A stretch of 64,000 bases of DNA from Mycolicibacterium gadium (GCF_010728925.1 NZ_AP022608.1:2046001-2110000), one strand, 5' to 3'. Positions 8,672 to 17,716 are shown, numbered from the stretch's first letter. The notes: generated from the sequence alone by a model not told the origin. A program made the numbers and translations.

Positions 8672-9489
8672 CAGCCCCGAAAGCGGGGCTCCCGGCGTTC
8701 GGCGAACGACAGCAACCCTTCTTGCAGGTCCGCGGTGTGCGACACGACTTCGGCGGCCCAGGCCTCCTGCTCGAACGCGCGATCGCGGCCGGACTCCGAC
8801 GACACTGCCAACAGCCGTTTCGTCAGGCTCAGCATCACTGTCGGGCCCGCGGCCAGTCGTCTGACGATCTCCTCTGCGACGGCATCAATGTCCTCCGGCG
8901 CCGCCACGCGGTTGACCAGACCGAGCCGCTCACACGTCGGCGCATCGATCCGTTCACCGAGCATGAGCAGCTCACTCGCCTTCCGCAGCCCGACAATTCG
9001 CGTCAGCAAGTGGATTGCACCGGAATCCGGCAGTATCCCGCGGTGCACGAACGCCTCGACAAGTGTTGCCTCCGTGGACATGACGACGAGGTCCGAAGCC
9101 AGCACAAGACTCGACCCAGCGCCCGCAGCCGTTCCCTTGACCACGGTGACGACGGGCTTGTCGCAGTCCATGATCGAGGTGACCAGCCGCTGCCAACCCT
9201 GCTGGAGCATTCGGGCGATATCCCCGGGCCGCTTGTCCTGGACCGGTCCAGCGTCCCCACCATCGCGCCGAGGGGCCAGACCGGCACCCGCACAAAAATG
9301 CCGGTTACCGGCGGCGCCCAGCAACACGGCGCGCACATGCGGGTCGCCATCGGCCTGCCGGAAAGCCTCCGAAAGAGCATCACGGGCCAAGGGCGACAAC
9401 GAATTTCCAACGTCGGGTCGGTTGATGATGATGCGTTGCACCCCGTCGTCACCGACGGTTACATCGATCCCAGAAGCTTGTTCACTCAT
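8668..9489 (-). CDS. Enoyl-CoA hydratase/isomerase family protein
   Basis: This 273-residue crotonase-fold protein has I-I-I-N-R-P-D-V-G-N-S-L near the start, an oxyanion-hole segment H-F-C-A-G-A-G-L, and G-A-G-S-S-L-V-L-A-S-D. The active-site loop reads G-I-L-P-D-S-G-A, carrying an Asp as in PaaG/isomerase-type members rather than the Glu pair of a classical hydratase, so double-bond isomerisation is plausible. I chose ATG 9489 because AGGG lies 9 bases upstream; ATG 9498 abuts that same AGGG. It is divergent from the hot-dog hydratase operon at 9588, suggesting shared control. Confidence 0.85.
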   Translation of the reverse strand: MSEQASGIDVTVGDDGVQRIIINRPDVGNSLSPLARDALSEAFRQADGDPHVRAVLLGAAGNRHFCAGAGLAPRRDGGDAGPVQDKRPGDIARMLQQGWQRLVTSIMDCDKPVVTVVKGTAAGAGSSLVLASDLVVMSTEATLVEAFVHRGILPDSGAIHLLTRIVGLRKASELLMLGERIDAPTCERLGLVNRVAAPEDIDAVAEEIVRRLAAGPTVMLSLTKRLLAVSSESGRDRAFEQEAWAAEVVSHTADLQEGLLSFAERREPRFRGC

Positions 9490-9504
9490 CGCTGCCATCC
9501 CTGC

Positions 9505-9519
9505 GTTAACGCCGTTTCC
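9505..9519. promoter_or_regulatory. Candidate operator, 15-bp variant
   Basis: GTTAACGCCGTTTCC lies between the divergent crotonase gene (start 9489) and the hot-dog hydratase operon (ATG 9588). It differs at only two positions from the site at 3254-3268, which also lies in a divergent promoter. One half keeps the GTTAAC form; the other is GTTTCC instead of GTTCTC. Confidence 0.35.
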
Positions 9520-9587
9520 GCTTTTCGGGTATCTTAATTTCCACTTCGATCCGACGACGATGCGGGCCACGAGGGGGGAGGCGGCTG

Positions 9588-10859
9588 ATGTCTGATTCCT
9601 CGTCTTCCCCGCCCGAAAGCGGGCGGATCACCGATGACGGGTTGGCCAGGTTGCGGGCCACCATCGGTATCGCCGTACCGCACACCCAGCCGCCGCACTA
9701 CTTCCGCCCCAACGAAGACGCCTTCCGACACGTCGCTGAAAGCTACGGCGATGCGAACCCGTTGTGGGCGGATCCCGACTACGCGGCCAAATCGGTGTGG
9801 GGTGAGCCGATCGCCCCACCGGCGCTGGTCGGCGGTGACACGCTGATCGGCGAGGACGAGGTATCGACACTGTCCGACGAGGATCGCGCATTGACCAAGG
9901 GCGATCCCCTGCGAGGGGTGCATGCGTTCTACGCCTCGTCGTCGCGGGAGTGGTGGGCGCCGCTTCGTGCGAACCACCGCATCTTTCGACGCAACGCCCT
10001 GGTCGCGGCACTCGACAAGAGCAGTGAATTCGCCGACCGCGCCGTTCACGAATGGTCTGCCCAGGTGTTCCGCGATGACGAGGGCGTCATCCTCGGGGGC
10101 CAGTACCGAAACATGATCCGCACCGAACGTACGAAGGCCCGCAGTCGCAAGAAGTACGACGCCGTCGAATTGAAGACCTGGACTGCCGACGAGATTGCCG
10201 AAATCGACGAGAGGTACGCCCGCGAAGTCGCACGCGGTGCAGAGCCCCGCTGGTGGGAGGACGTCAACGAGGGCGACGACGTCGGTCCGCTGACCAAGGG
10301 TCCGCTCACCGTCACGGACATGGTGTGCTGGCACGTCGGTATGGGGACCGGAATGTACGGCGTGCGGCCGCTGCGGTTGGCATGGCGCAACCGACAGCGC
10401 ATCCCCCGTTTTTATACGCCCAACGAGCACGGCGTACCCGACGTTCAGCAGCGCGTGCACTGGGAACCCGACGCCGCCCGTAATGCCGGCAACCCCACAA
10501 CGTTCGACTACGGACGGATGCGCGAAACGTGGCTGATCCATCTGTGCACCGACTGGATGGGCGACGACGCCTGGCTGTGGAAGCTGGACTGCGAGTTCCG
10601 CCTCTTCAACTATGTGGGTGACCTTCACACGATAACCGGCACAGTCGTACACAAATATCTCGCCGACGGGGAGCGGCCCGCCGTCGACCTCGAACTCGCG
10701 GCGACCAATCACCGCGGCGAGGTCACCGCCCCCGGGCACGCCACCATTCTGTTGCCCAGCAGGGAAAGAGGACCCGTGCGCCTTCCGGATCCGCCCGGCG
10801 GGGCGAGCAATCTGACCGAGTTGCTCACCGCGGTCTCGGCCCAGTTCGCCGGACGTTGA
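9588..10859 (+). CDS. Double hot-dog (FAS1-like/MaoC) acyl dehydratase
   Basis: This 423-residue protein starts with an FAS1-type hydratase region (A-E-S-Y-G-D-A-N-P-L-W, a D-x-N-P-L motif near residue 50) and has a second hot-dog fold further on, so it is probably a pseudo-dimeric R-specific enoyl-CoA hydratase. Such long forms are known to accept bulky acyl-CoAs. ATG 9588 follows the excellent ribosome site GGGGGGAGG. It is the first gene of a tight six-gene rightward operon ending at 15959 (two crotonases in tandem, another crotonase, an acyl-CoA dehydrogenase and a synthetase), which together supply most of one beta-oxidation turn. Confidence 0.8.
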   Translation: MSDSSSSPPESGRITDDGLARLRATIGIAVPHTQPPHYFRPNEDAFRHVAESYGDANPLWADPDYAAKSVWGEPIAPPALVGGDTLIGEDEVSTLSDEDRALTKGDPLRGVHAFYASSSREWWAPLRANHRIFRRNALVAALDKSSEFADRAVHEWSAQVFRDDEGVILGGQYRNMIRTERTKARSRKKYDAVELKTWTADEIAEIDERYAREVARGAEPRWWEDVNEGDDVGPLTKGPLTVTDMVCWHVGMGTGMYGVRPLRLAWRNRQRIPRFYTPNEHGVPDVQQRVHWEPDAARNAGNPTTFDYGRMRETWLIHLCTDWMGDDAWLWKLDCEFRLFNYVGDLHTITGTVVHKYLADGERPAVDLELAATNHRGEVTAPGHATILLPSRERGPVRLPDPPGGASNLTELLTAVSAQFAGR

Positions 10860-10863
10860 TGCG

Positions 10864-11670
10864 ATGAGTTACGACAGCGTGCCCGGTCTTCGCGCCGAAC
10901 AGGGTGGTCCGGTCCTTCGTCTGACCCTCGACCGTGCCGACAAGCGAAATGCGGTCAACGACACGATTCTCGACGCGCTCATAGGACACCTCGTCTCAGC
11001 CGGAATCGACGAGTCCGTGCGTGTCATCCGCATCGACGCCGCAGGACCGGATTTCTGCGCCGGATCGGATCTCATCTCCAACAACGCACGCTCGGAACGT
11101 AAACCGCGCGTGGGAAGTACACAGCGGCGGTTGCCAAACAAGGCCAACAGGCTGATCCCGCTCATGCTCGAAACCCAGGTGCCCATCGTGGCGGTGGTCC
11201 GAGGCTGGGCTGCGGGGCTGGGCTTCCACATCGCGTTGGCATCCGACTTCTGTGTCGCGGCCGACGACGCCCGGTTCTGGGAACCGTTCGTGGCTCGTGG
11301 CTTCACCCCGGACAGCGGTGCGGCATGGTTGCTGCCCCGCCTCATCGGCATGGTGCGGACGCGCCAGCTGCTGATGCTGGGCGAAGAGATCTCCGGAACC
11401 ACCGCCGCCGAGTGGGGCATCATCCACGGCGCCCACGCTGACGACCAATTGGGCTCGACTGCAGAGAAACTGGTGGAGAAACTCGCCGGTGCCCCCACTG
11501 TGGCACTCGGACTCACCAAGTGGCTGCTGCAGAGCGGCAACGGACTGGATCTGGATCGCCACCTTCAGAACGAGGCCATGGCGCTGGAGTTGTCCAGCCG
11601 TAGTGACGATTTCAAGGAGGGGCTCGCTGCCTTCCGGGACCGACGCGACGCGAAGTTCCAGGGACGATGA
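10864..11670 (+). CDS. Enoyl-CoA hydratase/isomerase family protein
   Basis: This 268-residue crotonase-fold protein has L-D-R-A-D-K-R-N-A-V-N, D-F-C-A-G-S-D-L for the oxyanion hole, and G-W-A-A-G-L-G-F-H-I. The loop G-F-T-P-D-S-G-A-A-W-L-L-P-R matches PaaG-like isomerases with a catalytic Asp. It lies 4 bp after the hot-dog hydratase and its stop overlaps the following acyl-CoA dehydrogenase start (ATGA). It resembles the 8668-9489 protein in its active-site loop, which suggests the same class of reaction on a related intermediate. Confidence 0.87.
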   Translation: MSYDSVPGLRAEQGGPVLRLTLDRADKRNAVNDTILDALIGHLVSAGIDESVRVIRIDAAGPDFCAGSDLISNNARSERKPRVGSTQRRLPNKANRLIPLMLETQVPIVAVVRGWAAGLGFHIALASDFCVAADDARFWEPFVARGFTPDSGAAWLLPRLIGMVRTRQLLMLGEEISGTTAAEWGIIHGAHADDQLGSTAEKLVEKLAGAPTVALGLTKWLLQSGNGLDLDRHLQNEAMALELSSRSDDFKEGLAAFRDRRDAKFQGR

Positions 11671-12914
11671 CGACGTTATCGATCACCGAGGCCACCACCG
11701 CCGACGACGCTGTCGCGGAGGTCCAGCGGTGGGTCGATACCGAGGTGCCCGCGCGGTGGCTATCGGCGGCCGCCGAGGGGGCGGATGCCCTGAGGGCGGT
11801 TCGCAGCAAGGCGGATTACCGCCAGTGGTACCCGACCTTTGCGGCATCGGGTCTCGTCGTGCCGACCTGGGCACCCGAGCACGGCGGTCTTGGTGTCGGC
11901 AATGAGGTGGCGCGGGCGATCGACCGGGTCTTGAGGCCGTTGCGACTCACCAGACTGAACCCGTTGGGGCTCAACAACACCGCCGCAGCGCTGTTCAGCC
12001 ACGGCACCGAGGATCAGCGGCTACGGTTCCTGCCGCCGATCGTCCGCAACGAAGAGAAATGGTGCCAGTTGTTCAGTGAGCCGGGCGCGGGCTCCGACCT
12101 CGCCTCACTCGCGACGCGAGCCGTGCGCGACGGCGACGACTGGGTGATCACCGGGCAGAAGGTGTGGACGACGTGGGCCGATGAGGCCGACTTCGCGATC
12201 CTGCTCGCACGCACCGACCCTGAAGCGCCGAAGCACAAGGGCATCACCTATTTCCTGCTCGACATGCACCAACCTGGTGTCGAGGTGCGGCCCCTCCGGC
12301 AGATCACCGGGGAGGCGGAGTTCAACGAGGTCTTCATCGACAATGCTCGGATCCCCGATGCGCACCGGGTGGGTGAGATCAACGACGGCTGGCGGGTCAG
12401 CGCGTCAACGCTGTCGAGCGAACGCCAGATGGTATCTGGGTCAGGCTCCGGTGGTATGGGACGCCTCGGCGGTTCCAGTGCCCACCGACTGATCACCCTC
12501 GCCAAGGAAAAAGGCAAGTGGGCTGACCCCTTCGTGCGCAACAAGGTCATGCGGTTGTGGGCTCAGGAGCAGATTCGGGGGTGGACCAATGACCGTGTAC
12601 GCGCGGCGCTTTCGGCCGGCCAGTCCCCCGGCGCCGCGTCGTCGATCGGAAAAGTCCACCAGGCCACGCTCAATCAGCAGATTCAGGACCTGATGGTCGA
12701 CCTGCTCGGAACCGACGCGATCGCCTGGTCGGCAACCGAAGATCAAGATGCGCTTCCCCGCGATGTCCAGGGCATGATGCGCAGCCTCGCCAACGGGACC
12801 GAGGGTGGCACGACCGATATCAACAAGAACATTCTCGGCGAACGCGTCCTCGGATTACCCAAGGAGCCGGATCCGTGGAAGGGCAAGCCTTGGAAGGAAA
12901 TTCCGCGCTCGTGA
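11667..12914 (+). CDS. Acyl-CoA dehydrogenase
   Basis: This 415-residue FAD-dependent dehydrogenase introduces a 2,3-double bond in an acyl-CoA. The FAD-contacting F-S-E-P-G-A-G-S-D-L-A-S-L motif is near residue 135, followed by I-T-G-Q-K-V-W-T-T-W-A-D-E-A-D. The usual C-terminal catalytic region is represented by G-T-T-D-I-N-K-N-I-L-G-E-R-V-L-G. The start overlaps the upstream crotonase stop and its own stop overlaps the next start (GTGA at 12911-12914), so translation is coupled throughout. Its electrons would pass to ETF, which is not encoded here. Confidence 0.9.
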   Translation: MTTLSITEATTADDAVAEVQRWVDTEVPARWLSAAAEGADALRAVRSKADYRQWYPTFAASGLVVPTWAPEHGGLGVGNEVARAIDRVLRPLRLTRLNPLGLNNTAAALFSHGTEDQRLRFLPPIVRNEEKWCQLFSEPGAGSDLASLATRAVRDGDDWVITGQKVWTTWADEADFAILLARTDPEAPKHKGITYFLLDMHQPGVEVRPLRQITGEAEFNEVFIDNARIPDAHRVGEINDGWRVSASTLSSERQMVSGSGSGGMGRLGGSSAHRLITLAKEKGKWADPFVRNKVMRLWAQEQIRGWTNDRVRAALSAGQSPGAASSIGKVHQATLNQQIQDLMVDLLGTDAIAWSATEDQDALPRDVQGMMRSLANGTEGGTTDINKNILGERVLGLPKEPDPWKGKPWKEIPRS

Positions 12915-13714
12915 GTACGTATGAGCGCCTCGTCGTCGAGAGATCAGATGGCATTGGCTGGCTGATACTGAACCGGCCGGACGCCGGAAACGCGTTCGAT
13001 GCCTTGATGCTGGACGAACTGGAAGCTGCGTGGGCGGACCTCGACGCCGACCCCGATGTACGCGTGATCGTGAACACCGCGAACGGGAGGGCTTTCTGCA
13101 CCGGTATGGACGTGGTGCAGGTCGCGCGTGATAAGTCGGCGATGCGCAAGCACTCCCGCCGGACACGTGATGCCCAACTGAAGATCTCGTCCTGGCACTG
13201 CGGGGTCTGGAAGCCGGTGATCGCCGCCGTCAACGGTGTATGCGCGGGCGGTGGTCTGCATCTGGTGGCCGACGCGGACATCGTGATTGCCGCCGAATCG
13301 GCGTCGTTCGTCGACCCCCACGTCTCTGTGGGCCAGGCCGTGGCATACGAGGCGATCACGCTGTTGCGCAAATCCCCGATGGAGGCCATTACCCGCATGA
13401 CCCTCAGCGGTAAGGGTGAGCGCATCTCCGCCCGGCGTGCATACGAGCTCGGTATTGTGTCGGAAATCGTTGCACCGGAAGAACTCACGGCTGCCGCCGG
13501 GCGGTTGGCCGGCGCCGTGGCCGCCAATTCACCGAACGCGATGCGCGCCACCAAAAAGGCCTTATGGCGTTCGCTCGAAGTAGGCCTCTCCCAAGCCAAG
13601 CGTGAGGCCAGCGACGAGATCTGGCGGTTGCGCAACCACCCTGACCACGCCGAGGGTGTTCGGGCCTGGCGTGAGAAGCGAGCCGCGCACTGGCAGCCGC
13701 TGGAGGCGTCATGA
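12911..13714 (+). CDS. Enoyl-CoA hydratase/isomerase family protein (tandem paralogue A)
   Basis: This 267-residue crotonase-fold protein starts at GTG 12911, overlapping the acyl-CoA dehydrogenase stop. Features are L-N-R-P-D-A-G-N-A-F-D, A-F-C-T-G-M-D-V at the oxyanion hole, V-C-A-G-G-G-L-H-L-V-A-D-A-D and F-V-D-P-H-V-S-V-G-Q. The next gene is clearly a paralogue along its whole length (shared D-A-D-P-D-V-R-V-I-V and F-V-D-P-H-V-S motifs), so the pair arose by tandem duplication. The active-site loop differs from the two PaaG-like members upstream, which implies a separate hydration or isomerisation step. Confidence 0.88.
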   Translation: MSTYERLVVERSDGIGWLILNRPDAGNAFDALMLDELEAAWADLDADPDVRVIVNTANGRAFCTGMDVVQVARDKSAMRKHSRRTRDAQLKISSWHCGVWKPVIAAVNGVCAGGGLHLVADADIVIAAESASFVDPHVSVGQAVAYEAITLLRKSPMEAITRMTLSGKGERISARRAYELGIVSEIVAPEELTAAAGRLAGAVAANSPNAMRATKKALWRSLEVGLSQAKREASDEIWRLRNHPDHAEGVRAWREKRAAHWQPLEAS

Positions 13715-14511
13715 CGTACGAGCGGCTCATCGTCGAGCGTCGAGGACCGGTGGGCTGGATCATCAACAACCGCCCCGATCGCTTGAACGCCTACGACGTC
13801 GTGATGCGCGAGGAGTTCCCGAAGGCCTGGGCGGAATTGGATGCCGACCCCGACGTCCGCGTCATCGTGCACACGGGAAACGGCCGGGCATTCCAGGTCG
13901 GTGCCGACGTGGAGGAACTCGACGGCGAGGCCGTACTGCAGTTCCAGGAGACCATGCGCACGCTCGACCTGAAGCTCACAGGATGGCACTGCAATGTCGG
14001 CAAGCCGGTCATCACCGCGGTCAACGGTGTGTGCGCGGGCGGCGGGCTGCACTGGGTCGCCGACGCTGATGTCGTCATCGCGTCGTCTGACGCCACGTTC
14101 GTCGACCCCCACGTCTCGATCGGTCAGGTCAGTGCTCTGGAGACCATCGCCCTGATGCGAAAGATGCCCGCCGAGGCGGTGCTGCGGATGGCGCTCGTCG
14201 GAAGCCACGAACGACTCACGGCACAGCGCGCCTACGAGCTAGGCATGATCAGCCAGGTCGTCGACCCGCCCGAGAAGCTGCGTGAGGTTGCGCAGGAACT
14301 GGCCGAGAAGATCGCCAGAAATTCCCCAGCCGCCATGCGTGCCACCAAACGCGCGTTGTGGGGGGCGTTGGAATACGGACTGACCGACGCGTGCCGCGAG
14401 GGCGCGAAGCACCTCACATCGATGTGGGGCCACCCCGACCAGAACGAGGGCCCGCTCGCGTTCGCCGACAAGCGGACACCGGATTGGCAACCGCTGGAGC
14501 GTGATTCATGA
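13711..14511 (+). CDS. Enoyl-CoA hydratase/isomerase family protein (tandem paralogue B)
   Basis: This 266-residue crotonase-fold protein has M-T-Y-E-R-L-I-V-E-R, N-N-R-P-D-R-L-N-A-Y-D, A-F-Q-V-G-A-D-V for the oxyanion hole, and V-C-A-G-G-G-L-H-W-V-A-D. It is a tandem duplicate of the preceding gene and overlaps it by ATGA. The oxyanion-hole segment differs between the two (C-T-G-M-D against Q-V-G-A-D), hinting at diverged specificity or a heteromeric assembly. The stop overlaps the start of the downstream synthetase. Confidence 0.88.
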   Translation: MTYERLIVERRGPVGWIINNRPDRLNAYDVVMREEFPKAWAELDADPDVRVIVHTGNGRAFQVGADVEELDGEAVLQFQETMRTLDLKLTGWHCNVGKPVITAVNGVCAGGGLHWVADADVVIASSDATFVDPHVSIGQVSALETIALMRKMPAEAVLRMALVGSHERLTAQRAYELGMISQVVDPPEKLREVAQELAEKIARNSPAAMRATKRALWGALEYGLTDACREGAKHLTSMWGHPDQNEGPLAFADKRTPDWQPLERDS

Positions 14512-15959
14512 GCCTGACGGATCTGCTTGACGGACTGCCCGAAATCGCCGTCCACACGGTGGCCTCCGATGTCCCGCGCGCCGACCTCGCAGCAAGCGCA
14601 CACCGGCTAGGTGCTCTGCTCACCGACAGCGGCCTCGAGACCGGCCAGGTCGTGGCGGCGATGCTGCCCAACGAGGCCACGACCATTGCCGCGCTGTTCG
14701 GGACATGGCTGGCCGGCGGCGTGTACACCCCGCTTAACCCCAGGGCGGCCGATGCCGAACTCGCCACCCAACTACAGACACTGCGACCTGTTGTGATCAT
14801 CACGACGCCTGATCTCGCGCATCGCTTTTCGCGCTTCGCTCTTCCGGTTGCCACGGGTGCCGATCTGGCGTGGACACTCGCACCGTCATCGGAGCGACCC
14901 GACGAGCCCAGGCAGTACGACTCGGACGTGGCGCTTTTGCAGTTCACGTCGGGCACGACCGGCCCGCCCAAGCCGGTACCGCTTCGGCACGCGACGGTCC
15001 TCGACCTGATCGACCGACTGCTGGCCAAGCTGCGCGGCAACAAGCAGCCGTCTGCGAAAGCGAACCGGCCCCCGATGCCGAATCTGGTTCCACTGTCACT
15101 GTCGTTGTGGGCGGGCATCTACCAAGTGCTTTTTGCGTTCCGCGCGGGCTCGGGCGTCGTGCTCATGGACCGCTTCTCCCCCAAGGATTTCGCTGCCCTG
15201 GTCAAGCAACATCAATTGCGTTCGACGGTGCTTCCCCCTGCCGCGCTCACGATGGTGTTGCACGACGACTCGGTGAGCGACCTGGCACCTTTGAAGATCG
15301 TTCGGTCCATCACGGCGCCGCTATCGCCGGTGCAAGCCGCGCGGTTCCGGGACAAGTTCGGCGTGATCGTGCTCAACTCCTACGGTCAGACCGAGCTCGG
15401 CGGCGAGGTCGTCGGGTGGTCTGCCGCGGACGCGCGCGAGTGGGGAGAGGCGAAGCTCGGTTCGGTCGGCCGGCCATTGCCCGGGATCGACGTGACGATC
15501 GCCGACGACGAGGTCATGGTCCGTACTCCGACGACGGCGGCCCGCAACATCGATGCCGCGTTCCTGGACAGGCTGACCGATGACGGCTGGTTTCACACCG
15601 GTGACCTGGGTTGGTTCGACGACGACGGTTTCCTGTGGCTCGACGGCAGGGTCTCGGACATGATCAACCGCGGCGGACTCAAGATCTTTCCCGGCACCGT
15701 CGAGGACGTCCTGCTGGCTGCCGACGGTGTCCGGGAAGCCGCGGTCGTGGGTGTGCCCGATGAGCGGCTCGGTGAGGTTCCATGGGCTTTCGTTGTGCGC
15801 GATGACGAAGCGGTTTCCGAGGACGGACTGCTGGCGTGGTGCCGCGAGCGGTTGACGCCCTACCGCGTACCCGCTCGAATCGTGTTCATCGAGCAGTTGC
15901 CTCGCAATGACGTCGGCAAGGTCGTCAAACGCGACCTCACCGCGGTGACAACGGCCTGA
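14508..15959 (+). CDS. Acyl-CoA synthetase (class I adenylate-forming)
   Basis: This 483-residue AMP-forming ligase ends the six-gene operon. Motifs: Q-F-T-S-G-T-T-G-P-P-K-P-V near 150 (Pro replaces the usual Gly after the P-K pair), N-S-Y-G-Q-T-E near 290, W-F-H-T-G-D-L-G-W near 365, R-V-S-D-M-I-N-R-G-G near 385, and the C-terminal catalytic Lys in N-D-V-G-K-V-V-K-R. It is shorter than the other three synthetases in the window, mainly at the N-terminus. It presumably activates the acid that the preceding dehydrogenase and hydratases then degrade. The stop lies 2 bp from the stop of the convergent epimerase gene. Confidence 0.9.
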   Translation: MSLTDLLDGLPEIAVHTVASDVPRADLAASAHRLGALLTDSGLETGQVVAAMLPNEATTIAALFGTWLAGGVYTPLNPRAADAELATQLQTLRPVVIITTPDLAHRFSRFALPVATGADLAWTLAPSSERPDEPRQYDSDVALLQFTSGTTGPPKPVPLRHATVLDLIDRLLAKLRGNKQPSAKANRPPMPNLVPLSLSLWAGIYQVLFAFRAGSGVVLMDRFSPKDFAALVKQHQLRSTVLPPAALTMVLHDDSVSDLAPLKIVRSITAPLSPVQAARFRDKFGVIVLNSYGQTELGGEVVGWSAADAREWGEAKLGSVGRPLPGIDVTIADDEVMVRTPTTAARNIDAAFLDRLTDDGWFHTGDLGWFDDDGFLWLDGRVSDMINRGGLKIFPGTVEDVLLAADGVREAAVVGVPDERLGEVPWAFVVRDDEAVSEDGLLAWCRERLTPYRVPARIVFIEQLPRNDVGKVVKRDLTAVTTA

Positions 15960-15961
15960 GC

Positions 15962-17014
15962 TCAATCGGGTCTGGCGCCGGGCCACCGCTGATAGGCCAG
16001 ACCCCACGGATCGGCGTATATTCCCGGCTGTCCCCGGTAAGGGGTCCGGCGTCTCAGCACGACTCGCGCGATCGGCGAAAGCGCCGTCAAGAGGTATCGC
16101 AAGGCACCGATCCTGGTGCGAATCTCTGCAAGCATGTCCGGCCACGAGTGGTGCTGGAAATCGAGGACCTCCTGCGCACGCGCAGTGTCCATCCAATCGC
16201 AGACGAACCATGCGGAGTCGTCATTCGGGTTGCCCGCCCTGCCTCGCGGATAGACGTTTCTCAACCCCATCGCTTCCGCCACGGCTGGGCCCATGTCACC
16301 CTGCAATTGGCGGTGGGATTCGTCTCCCCCGATCATCAGCACCTCCCTCGACACGTCTGCGCTGACGGCCGCAGCGAAGGCCGCGGCGACATCACGGACG
16401 TCGACCGTGTTGATACGACCATCGGAGGGCGAGGACCACTCCAGAAACATCACGTCGGCGCTGACCGGTAAGGAACGCACATCGGTGCTGACGACCGCGC
16501 CCAGTCGCAAGATCAGCCAGTCGAGACTCGACTGGCGCACGACGCCCTCGGCCGCCAGCTTCTGAGCACCGTAGGAGTCGACGGGATTCAGCGGTGAATC
16601 AGCCGTCAGGATGCGATTGTGGTGCGGATTGCGCGAGCCGTGCACTGCCACGCTGGAGGCATGCACGAATCGCGGGCGCTGCGAAAGCTGCTCTGCCACC
16701 TCGACCAGGAGTCTGCTGGCGTCGACGTTGACCTTCCGCGACAGTTTCGCGTTGAGGTACGTGGCGGCGGGTATGACCGCCGCCAGATGGACGATCGCTG
16801 CCGGCGCCACATCGGCCAATAAGCTGGCTACCTGGTCCCTCTGGGTGAGATCCGCCCAGCGCACGTCGACTCCCGATGGCAGGCGACGTGCCGCCTTCCG
16901 ATTGGCGGGAGTGTCGATATCGGTGGGAACTACCGTGTCGCCCTGTTCGTGGAGTCGTGCGACGGTCTGCGTCCCGACGTAACCCAGCGCCCCCGTGACC
17001 AGGACCGTGCTCAC
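15962..17014 (-). CDS. NAD-dependent epimerase/dehydratase (extended SDR)
   Basis: This 350-residue extended SDR has the N-terminal motif V-T-G-A-L-G-Y-V-G (G-x-x-G-x-x-G), then H-L-A-A-V-I near residue 70, S-S-V-A-V-H-G and the catalytic pair Y-G-A-Q-K near 150. Members include nucleotide-sugar epimerases and 3beta-hydroxysteroid dehydrogenases; with these neighbours a hydroxysteroid-type oxidation is at least as likely as sugar chemistry. I start it at GTG 17014 (M-S-T-V-L-V-T-G); the frame is open further upstream but runs through the divergent promoter. Its stop is 2 bp from that of the synthetase, with no terminator in between. Confidence 0.85.
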   Translation of the reverse strand: MSTVLVTGALGYVGTQTVARLHEQGDTVVPTDIDTPANRKAARRLPSGVDVRWADLTQRDQVASLLADVAPAAIVHLAAVIPAATYLNAKLSRKVNVDASRLLVEVAEQLSQRPRFVHASSVAVHGSRNPHHNRILTADSPLNPVDSYGAQKLAAEGVVRQSSLDWLILRLGAVVSTDVRSLPVSADVMFLEWSSPSDGRINTVDVRDVAAAFAAAVSADVSREVLMIGGDESHRQLQGDMGPAVAEAMGLRNVYPRGRAGNPNDDSAWFVCDWMDTARAQEVLDFQHHSWPDMLAEIRTRIGALRYLLTALSPIARVVLRRRTPYRGQPGIYADPWGLAYQRWPGARPD

Positions 17015-17052
17015 CTGACGCCTCCCGCCACGGAAATGTTTGTTCTCGATTT

Positions 17053-17068
17053 CGAGAGCGATGTTATC
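17053..17068. promoter_or_regulatory. Candidate operator, weak copy
   Basis: CGAGAGCGATGTTATC contains a perfect GTTATC half (GATAAC on the other strand) and a GAGAGC half. It lies in the 96-bp divergent gap between the epimerase (start 17014) and the SDR-like gene (start 17111). A separate CTCGATTTCGAG dyad overlaps its left side at 17045-17056, so which element is bound is unclear. Confidence 0.3.
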
Positions 17069-17110
17069 AATGTGCCGCCGCAGACTCTTCGGCCGGTGAT
17101 ACTTCCAACC

Positions 17111-17716
17111 ATGGCGGACAAAGTCATCGTGATCGGCACAGTCGGGGGTGTGGCGAGCGCACTTGCCGACGGGCTCGGCGCCGCATTGGGCGAACCCGAC
17201 ACTCTGTCCGCGTCCGACGTCAATTCGGTTGTGATCACTGTCGGCACCGAACCGGCGCCGCGCCTTCAGGACACCGCGGCGGTGAGTTCGGCCGAATGGG
17301 ACATCCGTGTGGGCGAGACCATGTGGAAAGCCCTCGTCACACTGCAATCAGCCCATTCCGCGCTAGCGAGCCGAGGTGGCCGCATCGTCCTCGTCGTGCC
17401 GACGGTAGGGATTGCCGGAGCGGCCGGCCTCGTGCCGTACACCACAGCCGTCGAGGGAATCCGCGCCATGGCCAAATCGGCCGCGCGTCAGTGGGGTCGC
17501 GACGGCGTCGTGGTGAACCTCATCGCTGCGCCGATACGAGTCTTCGCCGAGGCCCTGTCTGAATCCGAGGGCCACCTGACGAACGCAGCTGTGGCGGACG
17601 ACCCCACCCTCGTTCATTCGCTCGTCGAGACCGCGAAGTTTCTGCTACGCAGCGATGTCGCGCATGTCGCCGGTGCGACAGTCGTCGTCGACGGAGGGTC
17701 GGTGATGTTGCCGTGA
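17111..17716 (+). CDS. Degenerate SDR-fold protein lacking the catalytic lysine
   Basis: This 201-residue protein has an SDR-like layout (R-I-V-L-V-V-P-T-V-G strand, then V-P-Y-T-T-A-V-E-G helix, then V-V-V-D-G-G-S-V-M-L-P at the end). The Tyr at about 110 is present but the Lys expected four residues later is Val114, and the N-terminal G-T-V-G-G-V does not fit G-x-x-x-G-x-G. It is also about 50 residues shorter than normal. It may be a structural partner of the normal SDR that follows, whose GTG start overlaps its stop. An upstream in-frame ATG at 17036 is possible, but the M-A-D-K start aligns better with the fold. Confidence 0.7.
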   Translation: MADKVIVIGTVGGVASALADGLGAALGEPDTLSASDVNSVVITVGTEPAPRLQDTAAVSSAEWDIRVGETMWKALVTLQSAHSALASRGGRIVLVVPTVGIAGAAGLVPYTTAVEGIRAMAKSAARQWGRDGVVVNLIAAPIRVFAEALSESEGHLTNAAVADDPTLVHSLVETAKFLLRSDVAHVAGATVVVDGGSVMLP

